A stretch of DNA of 64,000 bases from [Pseudomonas] carboxydohydrogena. Lineage in GTDB: Bacteria > Pseudomonadota > Alphaproteobacteria > Rhizobiales > Xanthobacteraceae. The DNA lies in the NCBI RefSeq assembly GCF_029030725.1, contig NZ_CP113162.1:3207441-3271440 (forward strand), written 5' to 3'. The position numbers and the translations under genes are program-made. The notes under the pieces are model-generated. The model was given only the letters and a program-made list of their open reading frames with translations. It did no database searches and had not been told where the DNA came from. This document shows, piece after piece, positions 54,137 through 63,953 of this stretch (positions within the stretch are counted from its first letter, which is position 1; each line of letters begins with the position of its first letter).

Positions 54137-55885
54137 TCAATCGTTGAAGTAGCGGCCTTCCTTCACCTCCGCGACATAACCCGCGCGGATCGCAAAGTCC
54201 CCGAAATGCTCGCCTTCCTTGCGCTCGCGCGCGAAGTGGCCGAGCACCTTGTCGAGCGCTTCCAGAATGGCGGACTCGCCGACATTCTCCAGATACATCT
54301 TGTTAAGGCGCTGGCCATGAAAGCCGCCGCCGAGATAAAGATTGTATTTGCCCGGCGCGCGGCCGGTCAGCGCGATCTCGGCAACATAGGGCCGCGCGCA
54401 GCCATTCGGGCACCCCGTCATGCGGATGGTGATCGGCTCATCCTTGAGACCGTGCGCGCCCAGCAAAATTTCGATCTTGGTAATAAGGTCGGGCAGATAG
54501 CGTTCGCTCTCGGCCATCGCAAGGCCGCAGGTCGGCAATGCCACGCACGCCATCGAATTCAGCCGCAGACCGCTGCGGGTCTCGAACTCGTCGAGCCCGT
54601 ACTGCTTCATCACGGCCTCGATCGCGGGCCGGTCCTCCGGCGCGATATCGGAGATGGTGAGGTTCTGGTTCGGCGTCAGGCGGAAATGGCCCTTGTGGAT
54701 GCGGGCAACCTCGCGCAGGCCATCCATCAGCGGGCGGCCGGGCTGATTGATGATGCGGCCGTTCTGGATGAACAACGTGCAATGCAGGCGGCCGTCCTCG
54801 CCCTTGATCCAGCCGAGCGGATCGCCGTTCGAGGTGAAGGTGTAGGGCTTTGCGGGAGCCAGATCGAATCCGGCGCGGCGTTCGATCTCGGCCTTGATCC
54901 AGTCGAGGCCCTTGTCGTCGATGGTGTATTTGAAACGCGCGTGCAGGCGATCGGTGCGGTCGCCGTAATCGCGCTGCACCGACATCACCGCATCGACAAC
55001 GGTGAACAGATTTTTTGTCTCGACATAACCGATCACGCTGGCGAGGCGCGGATAGGTCTTCGGCGCCTGATCGGTGCGGCCGAGGCCGCCGCCGATGGCG
55101 ACGTTGAAGCCTTTCAGCTTGCCGCGCTCGACGATGGCGATGAGGCCCAGATCCTGCGAATAGACATCGATGTCGTTGCTCGGCGGAATCGCAAAGCCGA
55201 TCTTGAACTTGCGGGGCATGTAGGTGCGCCCGTAGAACGGCTCCTCGCTGCCGTCCGGCACCTTCTTGATGGTGGAAGGATCGCGCTCCTCCTCGTACCA
55301 GATCTCGCGATAGGCACCGGTGCGATGCAACGCACGCTCGCTCGCCTGCGTGGCGAGCGCATAGACCTCGGCATGCGCCTTCGAGACCAGCGGATTGACG
55401 GTTGCCATTACGCCGCGGGTGTCGTCGCCGCAGGCCGCCTTGGTGTCGAGCAGCACCTCGCGCAGCCCCTGCAACGCCGGGCGCAAATTGTGCTTGAACA
55501 CATGGTGCAACTGGAAGGTCTGCCGCGTGGTCAGGCGCACGGTGTCGCCGCCATAGGCGCGGCCGAGTTCGTCGAGCTTGAGCCACTGGCTCGGGCTGCA
55601 AACGCCGCCGGGCAGCCGCACGCGCGCCATGAAGGCATAGGCTGGCTCCAGCTTCTGACGTCGGCGTTCGTCGCGAATATCGCGGTCATCCTGCTGATAG
55701 ATGCCGTGAAACTTCATCAGCTTGTTGTCGCTCGGATCGACCGACAGCGTGATCGGGTCCGCCAGACTCCTGGCGATGGTGCCGCGCAACTGGTCGCTAT
55801 TGGCCTTCAGCGTCTCGTCCGGCCCGAGCTTGTCGAGCGGTTGCGACCGATCGCGGCTGCGATCAACTTCAACTTTCACATCCAT
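54137..55885 (-). CDS. cysI: Assimilatory sulfite reductase hemoprotein subunit CysI
   Basis: A 582-residue siroheme/[4Fe-4S] protein that reduces sulfite to sulfide with electrons from CysJ. Siroheme-binding RLTTRQTFQLHHV is near residue 125. The cluster cysteines appear as C-x5-C (MACVALPTCGLAMAESE) and C-x3-C (TGCPNGCARPYVAE). It follows cysJ closely. GTG 55894 is an alternative start; I prefer ATG 55885 because GAGG is better spaced. Codon use appears more GC-rich than in the arsenic island, as in backbone genes. Confidence 0.93.
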   Translation of the reverse strand: MDVKVEVDRSRDRSQPLDKLGPDETLKANSDQLRGTIARSLADPITLSVDPSDNKLMKFHGIYQQDDRDIRDERRRQKLEPAYAFMARVRLPGGVCSPSQWLKLDELGRAYGGDTVRLTTRQTFQLHHVFKHNLRPALQGLREVLLDTKAACGDDTRGVMATVNPLVSKAHAEVYALATQASERALHRTGAYREIWYEEERDPSTIKKVPDGSEEPFYGRTYMPRKFKIGFAIPPSNDIDVYSQDLGLIAIVERGKLKGFNVAIGGGLGRTDQAPKTYPRLASVIGYVETKNLFTVVDAVMSVQRDYGDRTDRLHARFKYTIDDKGLDWIKAEIERRAGFDLAPAKPYTFTSNGDPLGWIKGEDGRLHCTLFIQNGRIINQPGRPLMDGLREVARIHKGHFRLTPNQNLTISDIAPEDRPAIEAVMKQYGLDEFETRSGLRLNSMACVALPTCGLAMAESERYLPDLITKIEILLGAHGLKDEPITIRMTGCPNGCARPYVAEIALTGRAPGKYNLYLGGGFHGQRLNKMYLENVGESAILEALDKVLGHFARERKEGEHFGDFAIRAGYVAEVKEGRYFND

Positions 55886-55896
55886 CACGCGCACCC

Positions 55897-57732
55897 TCAG
55901 TAAACGTCGAGCAGGTAGCGGCGGTCGCGCTGCAACTCGTTCAGATATTCGTTCGCCGCCTCATGGCTCAATCCGCTATGCGCCTCGATTACGCCGGCGA
56001 GCGCCTTGTGCACGTCCGGGGCCATATGCGTGGCATCGCCGCAGACATAGATCCGCGCGCCATCTTCAAGCCACGCATAAATATCGCGACCCTGCTCACG
56101 CAGGCGGTCCTGCACATAGACCTTGTTCGCGCCGTCGCGCGAGAAGGCGACATCCATCCGGCTCAGCGCGCCGCTCTTGAGCAGCGCCTGCCACTCGACC
56201 TGATAGAGGAAATCGCTGCGGAAATTTCGTTCCCCGAAGAACAGCCACGACCGGCCCGATGCGCCCTCCGCCTCGCGCTGCTGCATGAAGGCGCGATAGG
56301 GCGCGACGCCCGTGCCCGCGCCGATCATGATGATCGGCACATCGTTGGCGGGAAGATGGAAGTGCGCGCTCGGCTGGACATAGACCGGAAGCGTGGCGTC
56401 CTCGCCCGTCAGGGAGGCGAGATAGCCGGAGGCGACGCCCGCGCGCGGCACGTCATGAAGGTTGTAGCGCACGGTGCTGACCGTGAGATGCACTTCCTCC
56501 GGCGTCGCCGCGAGGCTCGATGCGATGGAATAAAGCCGCGGCTGCAACGGCCGCAGGCCCGCCAGAAGCGTCGCAGGCTCGATGCCGGATGCCGGGAAGC
56601 GGTTCACGATGTCGAGGATATGATGGTTGTGCAGGAACGCGGTGCGCGCCGCGCCCTCCTCCGGGCTGCGCAGCCGCTCCAGTTCCGAAGAACCGGTGAC
56701 GGATGCCCAGTGATCGAGGAAACGCGGCGTCGCGGCGGTGACCTCAAAAGCGCCGCCGAGCGCTTCATGCAGCGGCAGGGTCTCTTGCTTCACCGTCACG
56801 GGAGCGTCGGCTTGCAGCTTCAGTTTTTCGATCAGAGACGCGACCAGCGCCGGATCGTTGCGCGGCACGATGCCGAGCGCATCGCCCGGCTGATAGGTCA
56901 GCCCGGAATCCGCCAGCGACAATTCGATATGCCGCGTTTCCTTGCTCGAACCACGGCCCGTCAGTACGATGTTGTCGATCACGCTCGCCGCATACGGGTT
57001 CTTCTTGTCGAAGGCAGCCGTTTGCGCGGGAGTAACGGCTGACGAGGCGGCCACCGGCGCAGCGGCCGAAGCCTGCCCAACCGGCGCGAGGGCGCGCAGC
57101 ACATTCGCGTGCCAAGCCGAAGCAGGCTCCTCATAATCGACGTCGCAATCGACGCGGGCGGCGATGCGCTGCGCGCCAAGTTCCTCAAGGCGGCGGTCGA
57201 TGCGCTTGCCGGCCTCGCAATATTTCTCGTAAGTCGAATCGCCGAGCGCCAGCACCGCGAAGCGCAGCTGCGGCAGCTTCGGCGCCTTGCGGCTTTCCAG
57301 GAACTCGAAGAACCCGACGCTGGCCTGCGGCGGATCACCCTCGCCATGGGTCGAGGTGATGACGACGAGATCCTGCTCGTCCTTCAGGCCGCGGACCTTG
57401 TAGTCGGCCATGCTGACGGCGGTCGCGTGGATGCCCTGCGCCGTGGCGTCCTGCGCGAACGCCTTGGCGAGCGCCGCGCTGTTGCCGGTTTCGCTGGCAT
57501 AAAGGACGGTCAGGGTCCGGCTGGCGGCGGCGGGCGCGGCCGTCTCGACCGCCACCGGCACGCGCTCGGCCAAAGCCGTGGCGGAGCCAGCTCTCAGGCG
57601 GAAAGAATCGCTGACCCCGGAAAAGTAGCCGCTGATCCAGGTCGCCTGCTCCGGCGACAGGGTGGTCGCCAGCGAACTGATCTGCTGCCACTGGTCTTGG
57701 GAAAGGGCCGGGCCGGGGAATGGTTTTGTCAT
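55897..57732 (-). CDS. cysJ: Sulfite reductase flavoprotein subunit CysJ
   Basis: A 611-residue diflavin reductase: an N-terminal helical part (SQDQWQQISSLATTLSPEQATWISGYFSG) as in E. coli CysJ, a flavodoxin domain (TVLYASETGNSAALAKAFAQDA, STHGEGDPPQ), a Pro/Ala-rich linker, an FAD-binding domain (PRLYSIASSLAATPEEVHLTVSTVRY) and an NADPH-binding domain (IMIGAGTGVAPYRAFMQQREAEG, then a C-terminal Y). It passes electrons from NADPH to CysI. I start at ATG 57732, MTKPFPG; the frame extends further upstream without support. cysJ and cysI form one operon. Confidence 0.93.
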   Translation of the reverse strand: MTKPFPGPALSQDQWQQISSLATTLSPEQATWISGYFSGVSDSFRLRAGSATALAERVPVAVETAAPAAASRTLTVLYASETGNSAALAKAFAQDATAQGIHATAVSMADYKVRGLKDEQDLVVITSTHGEGDPPQASVGFFEFLESRKAPKLPQLRFAVLALGDSTYEKYCEAGKRIDRRLEELGAQRIAARVDCDVDYEEPASAWHANVLRALAPVGQASAAAPVAASSAVTPAQTAAFDKKNPYAASVIDNIVLTGRGSSKETRHIELSLADSGLTYQPGDALGIVPRNDPALVASLIEKLKLQADAPVTVKQETLPLHEALGGAFEVTAATPRFLDHWASVTGSSELERLRSPEEGAARTAFLHNHHILDIVNRFPASGIEPATLLAGLRPLQPRLYSIASSLAATPEEVHLTVSTVRYNLHDVPRAGVASGYLASLTGEDATLPVYVQPSAHFHLPANDVPIIMIGAGTGVAPYRAFMQQREAEGASGRSWLFFGERNFRSDFLYQVEWQALLKSGALSRMDVAFSRDGANKVYVQDRLREQGRDIYAWLEDGARIYVCGDATHMAPDVHKALAGVIEAHSGLSHEAANEYLNELQRDRRYLLDVY

Positions 57733-58332
57733 TGCAACCTTGCTCTCGATGCAGCGCGAACCCGCCGGTCCGCGGAGGCGTCCTCCGTCTCGAAACATCA
57801 CCGCAAGAGCCATCGCCTGCGCGCCGTTTCGGCCAAGGACAACGCCTTTGTGCTACGTCATATGGGCGTATGCAAACGCGATACGAGCCGCTCGTGACAT
57901 CTGGAAAAATCAAGTTATGCCTGCGAGAGAAGGCTCTTTTGCAAGGGCATGAGCGAGGAAAATGTCCGTGCTGCGTCCCGGACCGCAGCGAGAATATCCT
58001 TCTGCCGGAACCCGGCATTTACCCTCTCGCACCATCGAAAAAATATTTTCGTGACCCCGCAAAACAGAGGACCGGCTCCCCGGTTTCCGGAATTTTCGTG
58101 CCGTCCGGCATCACCGCCCGGCCCCCGCAACCCGGCATTTGAGGGGCGGCCGGGGAAAATAACCCGATGCATGCCCGCAGGCGGGTTCGGCAGCCCCGTC
58201 CCGCGTCCCGCCAGTAACCATCCGGGCGGTTTTCCGGCCCCGGGACTGCGGAAAAGACTGGAACGAACGAGGCTTGCCGATGTTAGTGAGGCGGACGCGG
58301 CTTCACGGAAAGCCCCGTTTTTTCGAGGGGTC
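57733..58332. other. Divergent intergenic region between cysJ and the histidine kinase gene
   Basis: These 600 bp hold no supported gene. The open frame running from 57949 into the kinase gene lacks recognisable protein features before 58333. An 11-base direct repeat ACCCGGCATTT occurs at 58010-58020 and 58130-58140, exactly 120 bp apart; its meaning is unknown. Promoters for cysJI and the kinase must lie here. Confidence 0.45.
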
Positions 58333-59937
58333 ATGGAATTTTCTGACCGTTACGCCGCATCCCTGACAGACGATGGCCGTTACCGCCTGCTGGTCGAAGC
58401 AGTGACGGACTACGCCATCTATATGCTCGACCCCCACGGCATCATCACAAGCTGGAATCCCGGCGCTGAGCGCTTCAAGGGATACACGGCGAGCGAAATC
58501 ATCGGTCACCATTTCTCCCGCTTCTATCCCGAATCCGATCGCGCCGACGGCATGCCCGAACGAGCGCTGGAGACGGCACGGAAAGAAGGCAAGTTCGAGA
58601 GCGAAGGCTGGCGTGTCCGCAAGGACGGCACGAAATTCTGGGCCTACGTCATCATCGATCCGATCCGCGCTCCGGACGGCAGCATCGTTGGCTACGCCAA
58701 GATCACGCGGGATCTCACCGAGCGGCGCAACGCGCAGCTCAATCTCGATCAGCACCGCGAGGCGCTGCTGCATTCGCAGAAAATGGAAGCCATCGGCCAG
58801 CTTACTGGCGGCATCGCACACGATTTCAACAATCTGCTGATGGCGGTGATGGGCAGCCTCGAATTGATGCGCAAGCGGCTGCCGGACGACCCCAAATTGC
58901 ACTCTTTGCTTGAGAACGCGATGCAGGGCGCCCGCCGCGGCTCGACGCTGACGCAGCGTATGCTCGCTTTCGCCCGCAGGCAGGACCTCGTGCAGACCGC
59001 GGTCGATATTCCCACTTTGATCCGCGGCATGACCGAACTGCTGCAACGATCGCTCGGCCCGACCATCGATATCCAGACGCAATTTCCGCTGGTCATCGCT
59101 CCGGCCCTGACAGACGCCAATCAACTTGAGATGGCGCTGCTCAATCTCGCCGTGAACGCCCGCGACGCCATGCCTGACGGCGGCCAGATCGTGATCGCCG
59201 CGCGCGAGGAAAGCGTGTCGGAGCAAAACAGACTGGCCCTCGCACCGGGGCCATACATCTGCCTCAGCGTCGAGGACGGCGGCACCGGCATGGACACCGA
59301 CACGTTGCGCCGCGCGGCCGAGCCGTTCTTCACCACCAAGGGGCCCGGCAAGGGCACCGGCCTCGGCCTGTCGATGGTGCACGGCCTGACCGAACAATGC
59401 GGCGGCCGCTTCGTGCTCCAGAGCGCCGCCGGCAAGGGTACCACCGCCGAACTGTGGCTGCCGGTCGCCAAACCGAAATTGTCGGCCACACCGCCCGCCT
59501 TGCAGATTGTCCTGCCTGCTCCCGATCAGAAATCGCTGGTCGTGCTTGCGGTCGATGACGACATGCTGGTGCTGACCAACACCATCGCGATGCTGGAAGA
59601 CCTCGGCCATGTCGGGCTGGCAGCCTCGTCGGCGAAGGAAGCGCTCGCCATCCTGCAAACCCACAACGACATCGATCTCGTCATCACAGATCAGGCGATG
59701 CCACACACGACCGGGCTGCAACTCATCACCGACATCAAGACACAATGGCCCGATCTTCCCGTGATCCTCGCCACCGGCTACGCCGAACTCGAGCGCGGCG
59801 CCGGCGACAATGTGACGAAATTGCCGAAGCCTTTCACCCAGGCCGAGCTTGGCCGTGAAATCATGGATGCGCGCGGCCTCGCCCAGCGCAAGAAAGCCGG
59901 ACGGGTTCTGAAATTCCGGCAAGGTGCCGCATCCTGA
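58333..59937 (+). CDS. PAS-domain sensor histidine kinase with C-terminal receiver
   Basis: A 534-residue hybrid kinase without membrane helices. Domains: PAS (residues 15-130; DYAIYMLDPHGIITSWNPGAERFKGYTASEIIG), HisKA with H163 (TGGIAHDFNNLL), HATPase_c (NLAVNARDAM, VEDGGTGM, GKGTGLGLSMVHGL) and a receiver (400-515; phosphoacceptor D453 in LVITDQAMP). Such soluble HWE-like or NtrB-like hybrid kinases are common in Bradyrhizobiaceae. GAGGGG lies before the ATG. Partner and signal are unknown; no response regulator is adjacent. Confidence 0.9.
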   Translation: MEFSDRYAASLTDDGRYRLLVEAVTDYAIYMLDPHGIITSWNPGAERFKGYTASEIIGHHFSRFYPESDRADGMPERALETARKEGKFESEGWRVRKDGTKFWAYVIIDPIRAPDGSIVGYAKITRDLTERRNAQLNLDQHREALLHSQKMEAIGQLTGGIAHDFNNLLMAVMGSLELMRKRLPDDPKLHSLLENAMQGARRGSTLTQRMLAFARRQDLVQTAVDIPTLIRGMTELLQRSLGPTIDIQTQFPLVIAPALTDANQLEMALLNLAVNARDAMPDGGQIVIAAREESVSEQNRLALAPGPYICLSVEDGGTGMDTDTLRRAAEPFFTTKGPGKGTGLGLSMVHGLTEQCGGRFVLQSAAGKGTTAELWLPVAKPKLSATPPALQIVLPAPDQKSLVVLAVDDDMLVLTNTIAMLEDLGHVGLAASSAKEALAILQTHNDIDLVITDQAMPHTTGLQLITDIKTQWPDLPVILATGYAELERGAGDNVTKLPKPFTQAELGREIMDARGLAQRKKAGRVLKFRQGAAS

Positions 59938-59992
59938 TTGACCGGCGGCAATTCCCGCTTGCCTTCAGGCGCGGAAATGCAACAATCGCAGC

Positions 59993-60364
59993 ATGATGAA
60001 AGTCATTTTCCGCTTGAGGTCAGTAATGGCCGCGTCCTGCATCGCCCTCGCGACAGGCGCCGCATTGTCCTCATCCGCGATGGCGCGGGACAGCGCACGG
60101 CCCCCGTTCACCTCGACGCTGTCGAACACCACGCCGCTTGCCTCCGGGATGGATGCCGAGAGCGTGGGGGCGGCCCTCGGCGCGCCGTTGACTTATGTGA
60201 GCGGATCGCCGGGCAACGAGACCTTCGCCGTCGTCCGCATGGTCAACGGCAATGGCTTTCTGTTCCGCAAGGACCCGCTTTATCTGCAATTCCGCCATGG
60301 CCGCCTCACCGGATGGAAAGGCGACTGGAGCCGTGGCTGGCTGAGTGAATCGCCGTTCTTCTAG
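59993..60364 (+). CDS. Small secreted protein of unknown function
   Basis: A 123-residue protein with a signal peptide (SVMAASCIALATGAALSSSAMA, cleavage before RDSARPP). The mature part contains TPLASGMDAESVGAALGAPLTYVSG and FRHGRLTGWKGDWSRGW, resembling lipoprotein SmpA/OmlA-like short beta domains (PASTA/BamE-like) only vaguely. The start may be the first or second ATG (59993 or 59996). Its TAG stop overlaps the stop of the convergent export gene (CTAG at 60361-60364). Function unknown. Confidence 0.65.
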   Translation: MMKVIFRLRSVMAASCIALATGAALSSSAMARDSARPPFTSTLSNTTPLASGMDAESVGAALGAPLTYVSGSPGNETFAVVRMVNGNGFLFRKDPLYLQFRHGRLTGWKGDWSRGWLSESPFF

Positions 60365-61044
60365 AACCAGCGCTCGCCGACGAGAACGGTGTCGCCGGGC
60401 TTGAGTGTGGTCGCAAGCGGCACGGTGGTGGTCACGGGACCCGCCGGATAGGTGCGCGTCAGCTTGACGTCCTGCCGCTGCGCGCGCGGCGTGAAGCCAC
60501 CCGCGATCGCCACCGCGCTTTCCGCCGTCATGTTCGGCACGTAAGGATACTGGCCCGGCGCCGTGACCTCGCCGAGGATAAAGAACGGCCGGTAGGCCTC
60601 GATCTCCACCGCCACATAAGGCTCGCGGATATAGCCGTGCTTCAGCCGCGCGGTGATCACGCCCGCGAGTTCGGCCGGCGATAATCCCTTCGCACGCACG
60701 CCGCCGATCAGCGGCATCGTGATGGAGCCCCCCGCATCGACCGCGTAGGTGTTGGTCAGTCCTTCCTGACCGAACACGACAATGCGCAGCTTGTCGCCGG
60801 CGTCCAGCCGGTAAGGGCCTTCCGTCGCGGCATAGGCATTGGCGACATTCGCAGGGATCGCCGCGTTCGCAGGCGCGGCCACGGGCGCACAGCGCGCCGT
60901 CGTGCAAGGTGCGGTCTTGTAGATCAGCGCATCGAGATCGGCGCGCGGCGCAACGGCAGGCGGCGCGGAGGCGCGCATGCAGCCCGACATCGCGAGCGCA
61001 ATCAGGGTGACGGCAATCAGTGACACGCGAGACGGGCGCACCAA
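60361..61044 (-). CDS. Polysaccharide biosynthesis/export lipoprotein (Wza/OPX family)
   Basis: A 227-residue outer-membrane export protein. Lipobox AMSGC with C22, then a Poly_export domain (YRLDAGDKLRIVVFGQEGLTNTYAVDAGGSITMPLIGGVRAKGLSPAELAGVITARLKHGYI) and a SLBB-like domain (RPFFILGEVTAPGQYPYVPNMTAESAVAIAGGFT). It is a short OPX protein, lacking the C-terminal helix region of Wza. No co-polymerase is adjacent, so it may serve the glycan locus about 7-25 kb away; that link is inference. Confidence 0.87.
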   Translation of the reverse strand: MVRPSRVSLIAVTLIALAMSGCMRASAPPAVAPRADLDALIYKTAPCTTARCAPVAAPANAAIPANVANAYAATEGPYRLDAGDKLRIVVFGQEGLTNTYAVDAGGSITMPLIGGVRAKGLSPAELAGVITARLKHGYIREPYVAVEIEAYRPFFILGEVTAPGQYPYVPNMTAESAVAIAGGFTPRAQRQDVKLTRTYPAGPVTTTVPLATTLKPGDTVLVGERWF

Positions 61045-61130
61045 ACGCTCCGGGCTTGCCCTTTCTCAAGAAAGGGGTTTGCCCCGGTGTGCAGCACTTA
61101 TGGTTAACAAAGGGTCAATGGCACGGGACA

Positions 61131-61160
61131 GGCGCTGTCCCTGCCGGGACAGCGCCTTTT
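61131..61160 (+). terminator. Terminator-like hairpin between OPX gene and msrA
   Basis: GGCGCTGTCCC (61131-61141) and GGGACAGCGCC (61146-61156) pair perfectly around a TGCC loop, followed by TTTT on the plus strand. Both neighbouring genes are on the minus strand, where no T-run follows, so it may only weakly terminate msrA transcripts or block antisense reading. Confidence 0.45.
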
Positions 61161-61163
61161 CAT

Positions 61164-61820
61164 TCAGGCGTTGACGCCGGTGCCGATCTGGCAGGACACG
61201 CCGGTGCCGCCAAGGCCGCAATAGCCGCCCGGATTCTTGGCGAGGTATTGCTGATGGTAGTCCTCGGCGAAATAGAAATGCTCCAGCGGCGCGACCTCGG
61301 TGGAGATCGCGGTATAGCCCTGCTCCGAAAGCGCCTTCTCGTAGGCCGCTTTCGAGGCCAGCGCGGCTTTCATCTGCGCCTCGCTCGTCGTGTAGATCGC
61401 CGAGCGATACTGGGTGCCGATATCATTGCCCTGACGCATGCCCTGCGTCGGGTCGTGGCTTTCCCAGAACGTCTTCAGCAGCGTCTCGTAGGAGATTTTC
61501 GCCGGATCGAACACCACGAGCACCGCTTCGGTGTGTCCGGTCATGCCGCTACAGGCTTCCTCATAAGTCGGATTGGGCGTCGTGCCGCCGGCATAGCCGG
61601 CCGCGGTGACATACACCGCATCGCCGAGCTGCCAGAACTTGCGTTCCGCGCCCCAGAAGCAGCCGAGCCCGAACACCGCGGTTTGCAGCCCTGCGGGATA
61701 CGGCCCTTTCAGCGCATGACCGCTGACGAAATGGGTCCGCGCGGTCGGGATCGGGTCGGGCCGTCCGGGCAGCGCCTCGGCGGCGGCCGGAACGGTGAGC
61801 GGCTTGCGGGCAAAGAACAT
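61164..61820 (-). CDS. msrA: Peptide methionine sulfoxide reductase MsrA
   Basis: A 218-residue MsrA, repairing S-methionine sulfoxide. The catalytic cysteine is in [14 protein letters not shown] (C54), with [31 protein letters not shown] and [22 protein letters not shown], all typical. The resolving cysteines lie in the C-terminus ([13 protein letters not shown]). The N-terminal 45 residues are an extension common in alphaproteobacterial MsrA; no signal peptide is evident, so it is cytosolic. Confidence 0.94.
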   Translation of the reverse strand: MFFARKPLTVPAAAEALPGRPDPIPTARTHFVSGHALKGPYPAGLQTAVFGLGCFWGAERKFWQLGDAVYVTAAGYAGGTTPNPTYEEACSGMTGHTEAVLVVFDPAKISYETLLKTFWESHDPTQGMRQGNDIGTQYRSAIYTTSEAQMKAALASKAAYEKALSEQGYTAISTEVAPLEHFYFAEDYHQQYLAKNPGGYCGLGGTGVSCQIGTGVNA

Positions 61821-61886
61821 GGCGGTCTCCTGCGCTGTGACGAGGATATAGGTATTACGCAGGCGGCCGCGAAAGGTTACGCCCGC

Positions 61887-62204
61887 TCAGTCCCGCCCGT
61901 AGCCGATCAACGGCTTGGCCGGGCGGCACAGCACCAGAAGCGCGATGCCGAGGACGCCCAGCACCACGCAGGCCGGCTGGTGCAGCACGACCTTCACGAC
62001 ATGGTCCCACAGGAACATCGAGGTCTCCTCGACCTTCGCCTGAAAGACCCGCTGGCTCGCCTGATGGATGTCGTTCCAGAAGTCGCCGAGGCGGGTCAGA
62101 CGCAGGGTCTGGTCGGCGATCGAGCGCGCGCCGTCGTAAACCATGAAGATGAAAGCCCCCGCCAGCAGCAGCAGGCCAATGAGGCGAAACAGACCGCGGA
62201 TCAT
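61887..62204 (-). CDS. Small two-helix membrane protein
   Basis: A 105-residue protein with membrane segments at residues 2-20 (IRGLFRLIGLLLLAGAFIFMVY) and 75-95 (PACVVLGVLGIALLVLCR), and an amphipathic middle (DFWNDIHQASQRVFQAKVEETSMFLWDHVV). ATG 62204 begins directly at the first helix; an upstream start at 62231 adds nine residues. Comparable short proteins are seen beside msrA and rpsT in related genomes. Function unknown. Confidence 0.65.
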   Translation of the reverse strand: MIRGLFRLIGLLLLAGAFIFMVYDGARSIADQTLRLTRLGDFWNDIHQASQRVFQAKVEETSMFLWDHVVKVVLHQPACVVLGVLGIALLVLCRPAKPLIGYGRD

Positions 62205-62517
62205 GAGCCCCCCTTGCCAACGAAGCGGCAATACCGGGCAAAGCCGTAAAATTCAACCGAATCCGCCCGATTTCCCTCGAATCCGGACCGTTCCCGGGCC
62301 GGGGAAGTCGTTGACGGTGGAAAGCCGCCCCCTTATAAGGAGGCCCAATTGGCGGCGGAGAAATCCGGCCGCCGCTGTTCTTTGAGGCGCGCCCTCATTC
62401 TCTGACAGGCGCAGGCTTCCGGGACGCGGAACATCATCATTATCGCATCGGCCGTGTGGCCGAGCACGACCAGCCCGGCCTCTTAAACGGAGCGCCGCCG
62501 AAGGACGCAAAGAGACC
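62205..62517. other. Intergenic region upstream of rpsT
   Basis: These 313 bp contain no protein gene that I can support; the overlapping frames on the minus strand are antisense to rpsT or lack features. The region holds the rpsT promoter (62311-62339) and its leader of about 170 nt. Confidence 0.5.
62311..62339 (+). promoter_or_regulatory. Promoter of rpsT
   Basis: TTGACG (62311-62316) and TATAAG (62334-62339) are 17 bp apart, close to the housekeeping consensus, followed by a predicted start near 62346. The leader to the rpsT ATG is about 170 nt, long enough for S20-type autoregulation. Confidence 0.65.
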
Positions 62518-62784
62518 ATGGCCAATACCACTTCCGCCAAGAAGGCGACCCGCAAGATTGCCCGCCGCACTGCGATCAATAAATCTCGCCGCACCCAGAT
62601 GCGCGGATCGGTTCGTTCGGTCGAGGCTGCGATCGAGAAGGGCGACCGCGCGGCTGCCGTTGAAGCGATGAAGCAGGCCGAGCCGCAGTTGATGCGCGCT
62701 GCTCAGCGCAACATCATTCACAAGAACAATGCGAGCCGGAAGGTGTCGCGCCTCACCGCGCAGATCGCCAAACTCGCCAAGTAA
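62518..62784 (+). CDS. rpsT: 30S ribosomal protein S20
   Basis: An 88-residue basic protein ([39 protein letters not shown]), with the S20 pattern of an N-terminal lysine/arginine-rich helix, then helices ending in [19 protein letters not shown]. It binds 16S rRNA early in 30S assembly. It is not in an operon. rpsT lies next to dnaA in many related genomes; no dnaA start is visible in the remaining 1.2 kb. Confidence 0.97.
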   Translation: MANTTSAKKATRKIARRTAINKSRRTQMRGSVRSVEAAIEKGDRAAAVEAMKQAEPQLMRAAQRNIIHKNNASRKVSRLTAQIAKLAK

Positions 62785-62824
62785 CCTGTCAGATCCATCA
62801 TCCCTGCCTCCGCAGGACGTATCG

Positions 62825-62855
62825 AAGGCCCGGTAATGCCGGGCCTTTTGTTTTT
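62825..62855 (+). terminator. Rho-independent terminator of rpsT
   Basis: AAGGCCCGG (62825-62833) pairs with CCGGGCCTT (62839-62847) around a five-base loop, followed by TTGTTTTT. It starts 40 nt after the rpsT stop and fits a factor-independent terminator. Confidence 0.85.
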
Positions 62856-63953
62856 GGGATCGCACCGCACAATGCGCGCATGACCATTCCTGTGCGGCGG
62901 CACGTCACATCGCGCACACGATGTTTGCAAAAAAGCAATCACTCACACGCCGCTCTCGCGCCCTGCATCGCGCGTCCGCGCGGTTTCGCGCTGTCAATAG
63001 CCGCGTCGCATGCGCGCATCGGCGCACTCAAAGCTACCCTGTTGCGATGAACAGAAATTAGCGCGACTCGATAATCACTTATCGGCATAGCGCGCCAGAC
63101 CACTTTGAAAGCGCCGCACCGCTCCGGTGAATCGTAAATGATTTATGAATTTATTTTGGCGTATCGAAGTTTTGTGACAATGCCAGGCGCTCACGAATCT
63201 GTCCGGAGATTCAAAAAGTTGGCGATGCGCTTCGCGGCCCGCGCCAACACCGCGCCATGAGGGCGCAAATTTTTTCGTCACGCGCCAAAAATCATTCCAT
63301 TGCGGGAAGTTTAGCCTCGTGTATTTCTTAAGCCGTCGCGGCGCCCCGCGGCTGATCGGATCGAACGGCCCTTGGTGAAACAAGGCGCCCTTGATCGAAA
63401 AGCCAAGGGCGAACGTGCAAATCAAAGTGCAGGTTTAGCGACGCTTCCTCAGCGATGATGGAGAAGGACACTCACACGGTTTGTGAGAATGGCTTGCTAT
63501 GTCGGAATTCGTCTTCCCCGTCCGGGTCACGGGCACGGGAGAAAAGCCGGAACGCAGCGCAGCCCCCTTCATTGGCGCCGGGGAATGTAGAGGAACGGTA
63601 CGGGCAGACGGGTCACAAGACGGCGAGGGCGTTGGGCGCCAGGCAGCCGCGATTTAAAAACTGGAACGACTTAAAGCTCGCTGCGGCCCCGTAGCGAGAG
63701 GGGGGAGCATTATGCCTTTCGAGACGTGTTTCGACATTCTCGGCCTTCACTCCGCAACGGCAGACTCCGCAACTCACGCCGGTCCGGCTGAAAGGCATCC
63801 CCCGTGCGCCCTGCGCCATCGCGTGTTGCGGCCTCCCAGTACGCATCCAAGTCCACGCTAACCCTTTCGCTCTCGTCTCAAAACCAGTGATCGCCGCCGG
63901 CGCGTTCGCGCCGAACGGGAAGCTGTCTGCGACGGGATGCGGAGGGAGACATA
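62856..63953. other. Long stretch without a supported gene
   Basis: About 1.1 kb. The first part (62880-63420) is moderately AT-rich and holds only weak frames; I found no DnaA-box cluster (TTATCCACA-type), no tRNA-like fold and no rRNA. The second part (63480-63950) is GC-rich and rich in short hairpins, for example CGGCG-N6-CGCCG near 63899-63915; one frame of 118 codons on the minus strand lacks a ribosome-binding site and protein features. Confidence 0.4.

Noticed and set aside
54206..55903. Open frame of 565 codons on the plus strand opposite cysI
   Set aside because: It is the mirror of a GC-rich gene. CysI on the minus strand carries all siroheme and cluster motifs, while this frame shows no family features and has Arg/Ala/Leu-biased antisense composition.
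57949..58332. N-terminal extension of the histidine kinase
   Set aside because: The 128 extra codons show no conserved features, and GAGGGG before ATG 58333 fits a normal start.
58303..59922. Open frame of 539 codons on the minus strand opposite the histidine kinase gene
   Set aside because: The plus-strand protein has clear PAS, HisKA, ATPase and receiver motifs and a ribosome-binding site; the minus frame is a GC-driven shadow.
62856..63480. Replication origin or DnaA-box cluster near rpsT
   Set aside because: rpsT often lies by dnaA, but no TTATCCACA-type repeats or clear AT-rich unwinding element with boxes were found.
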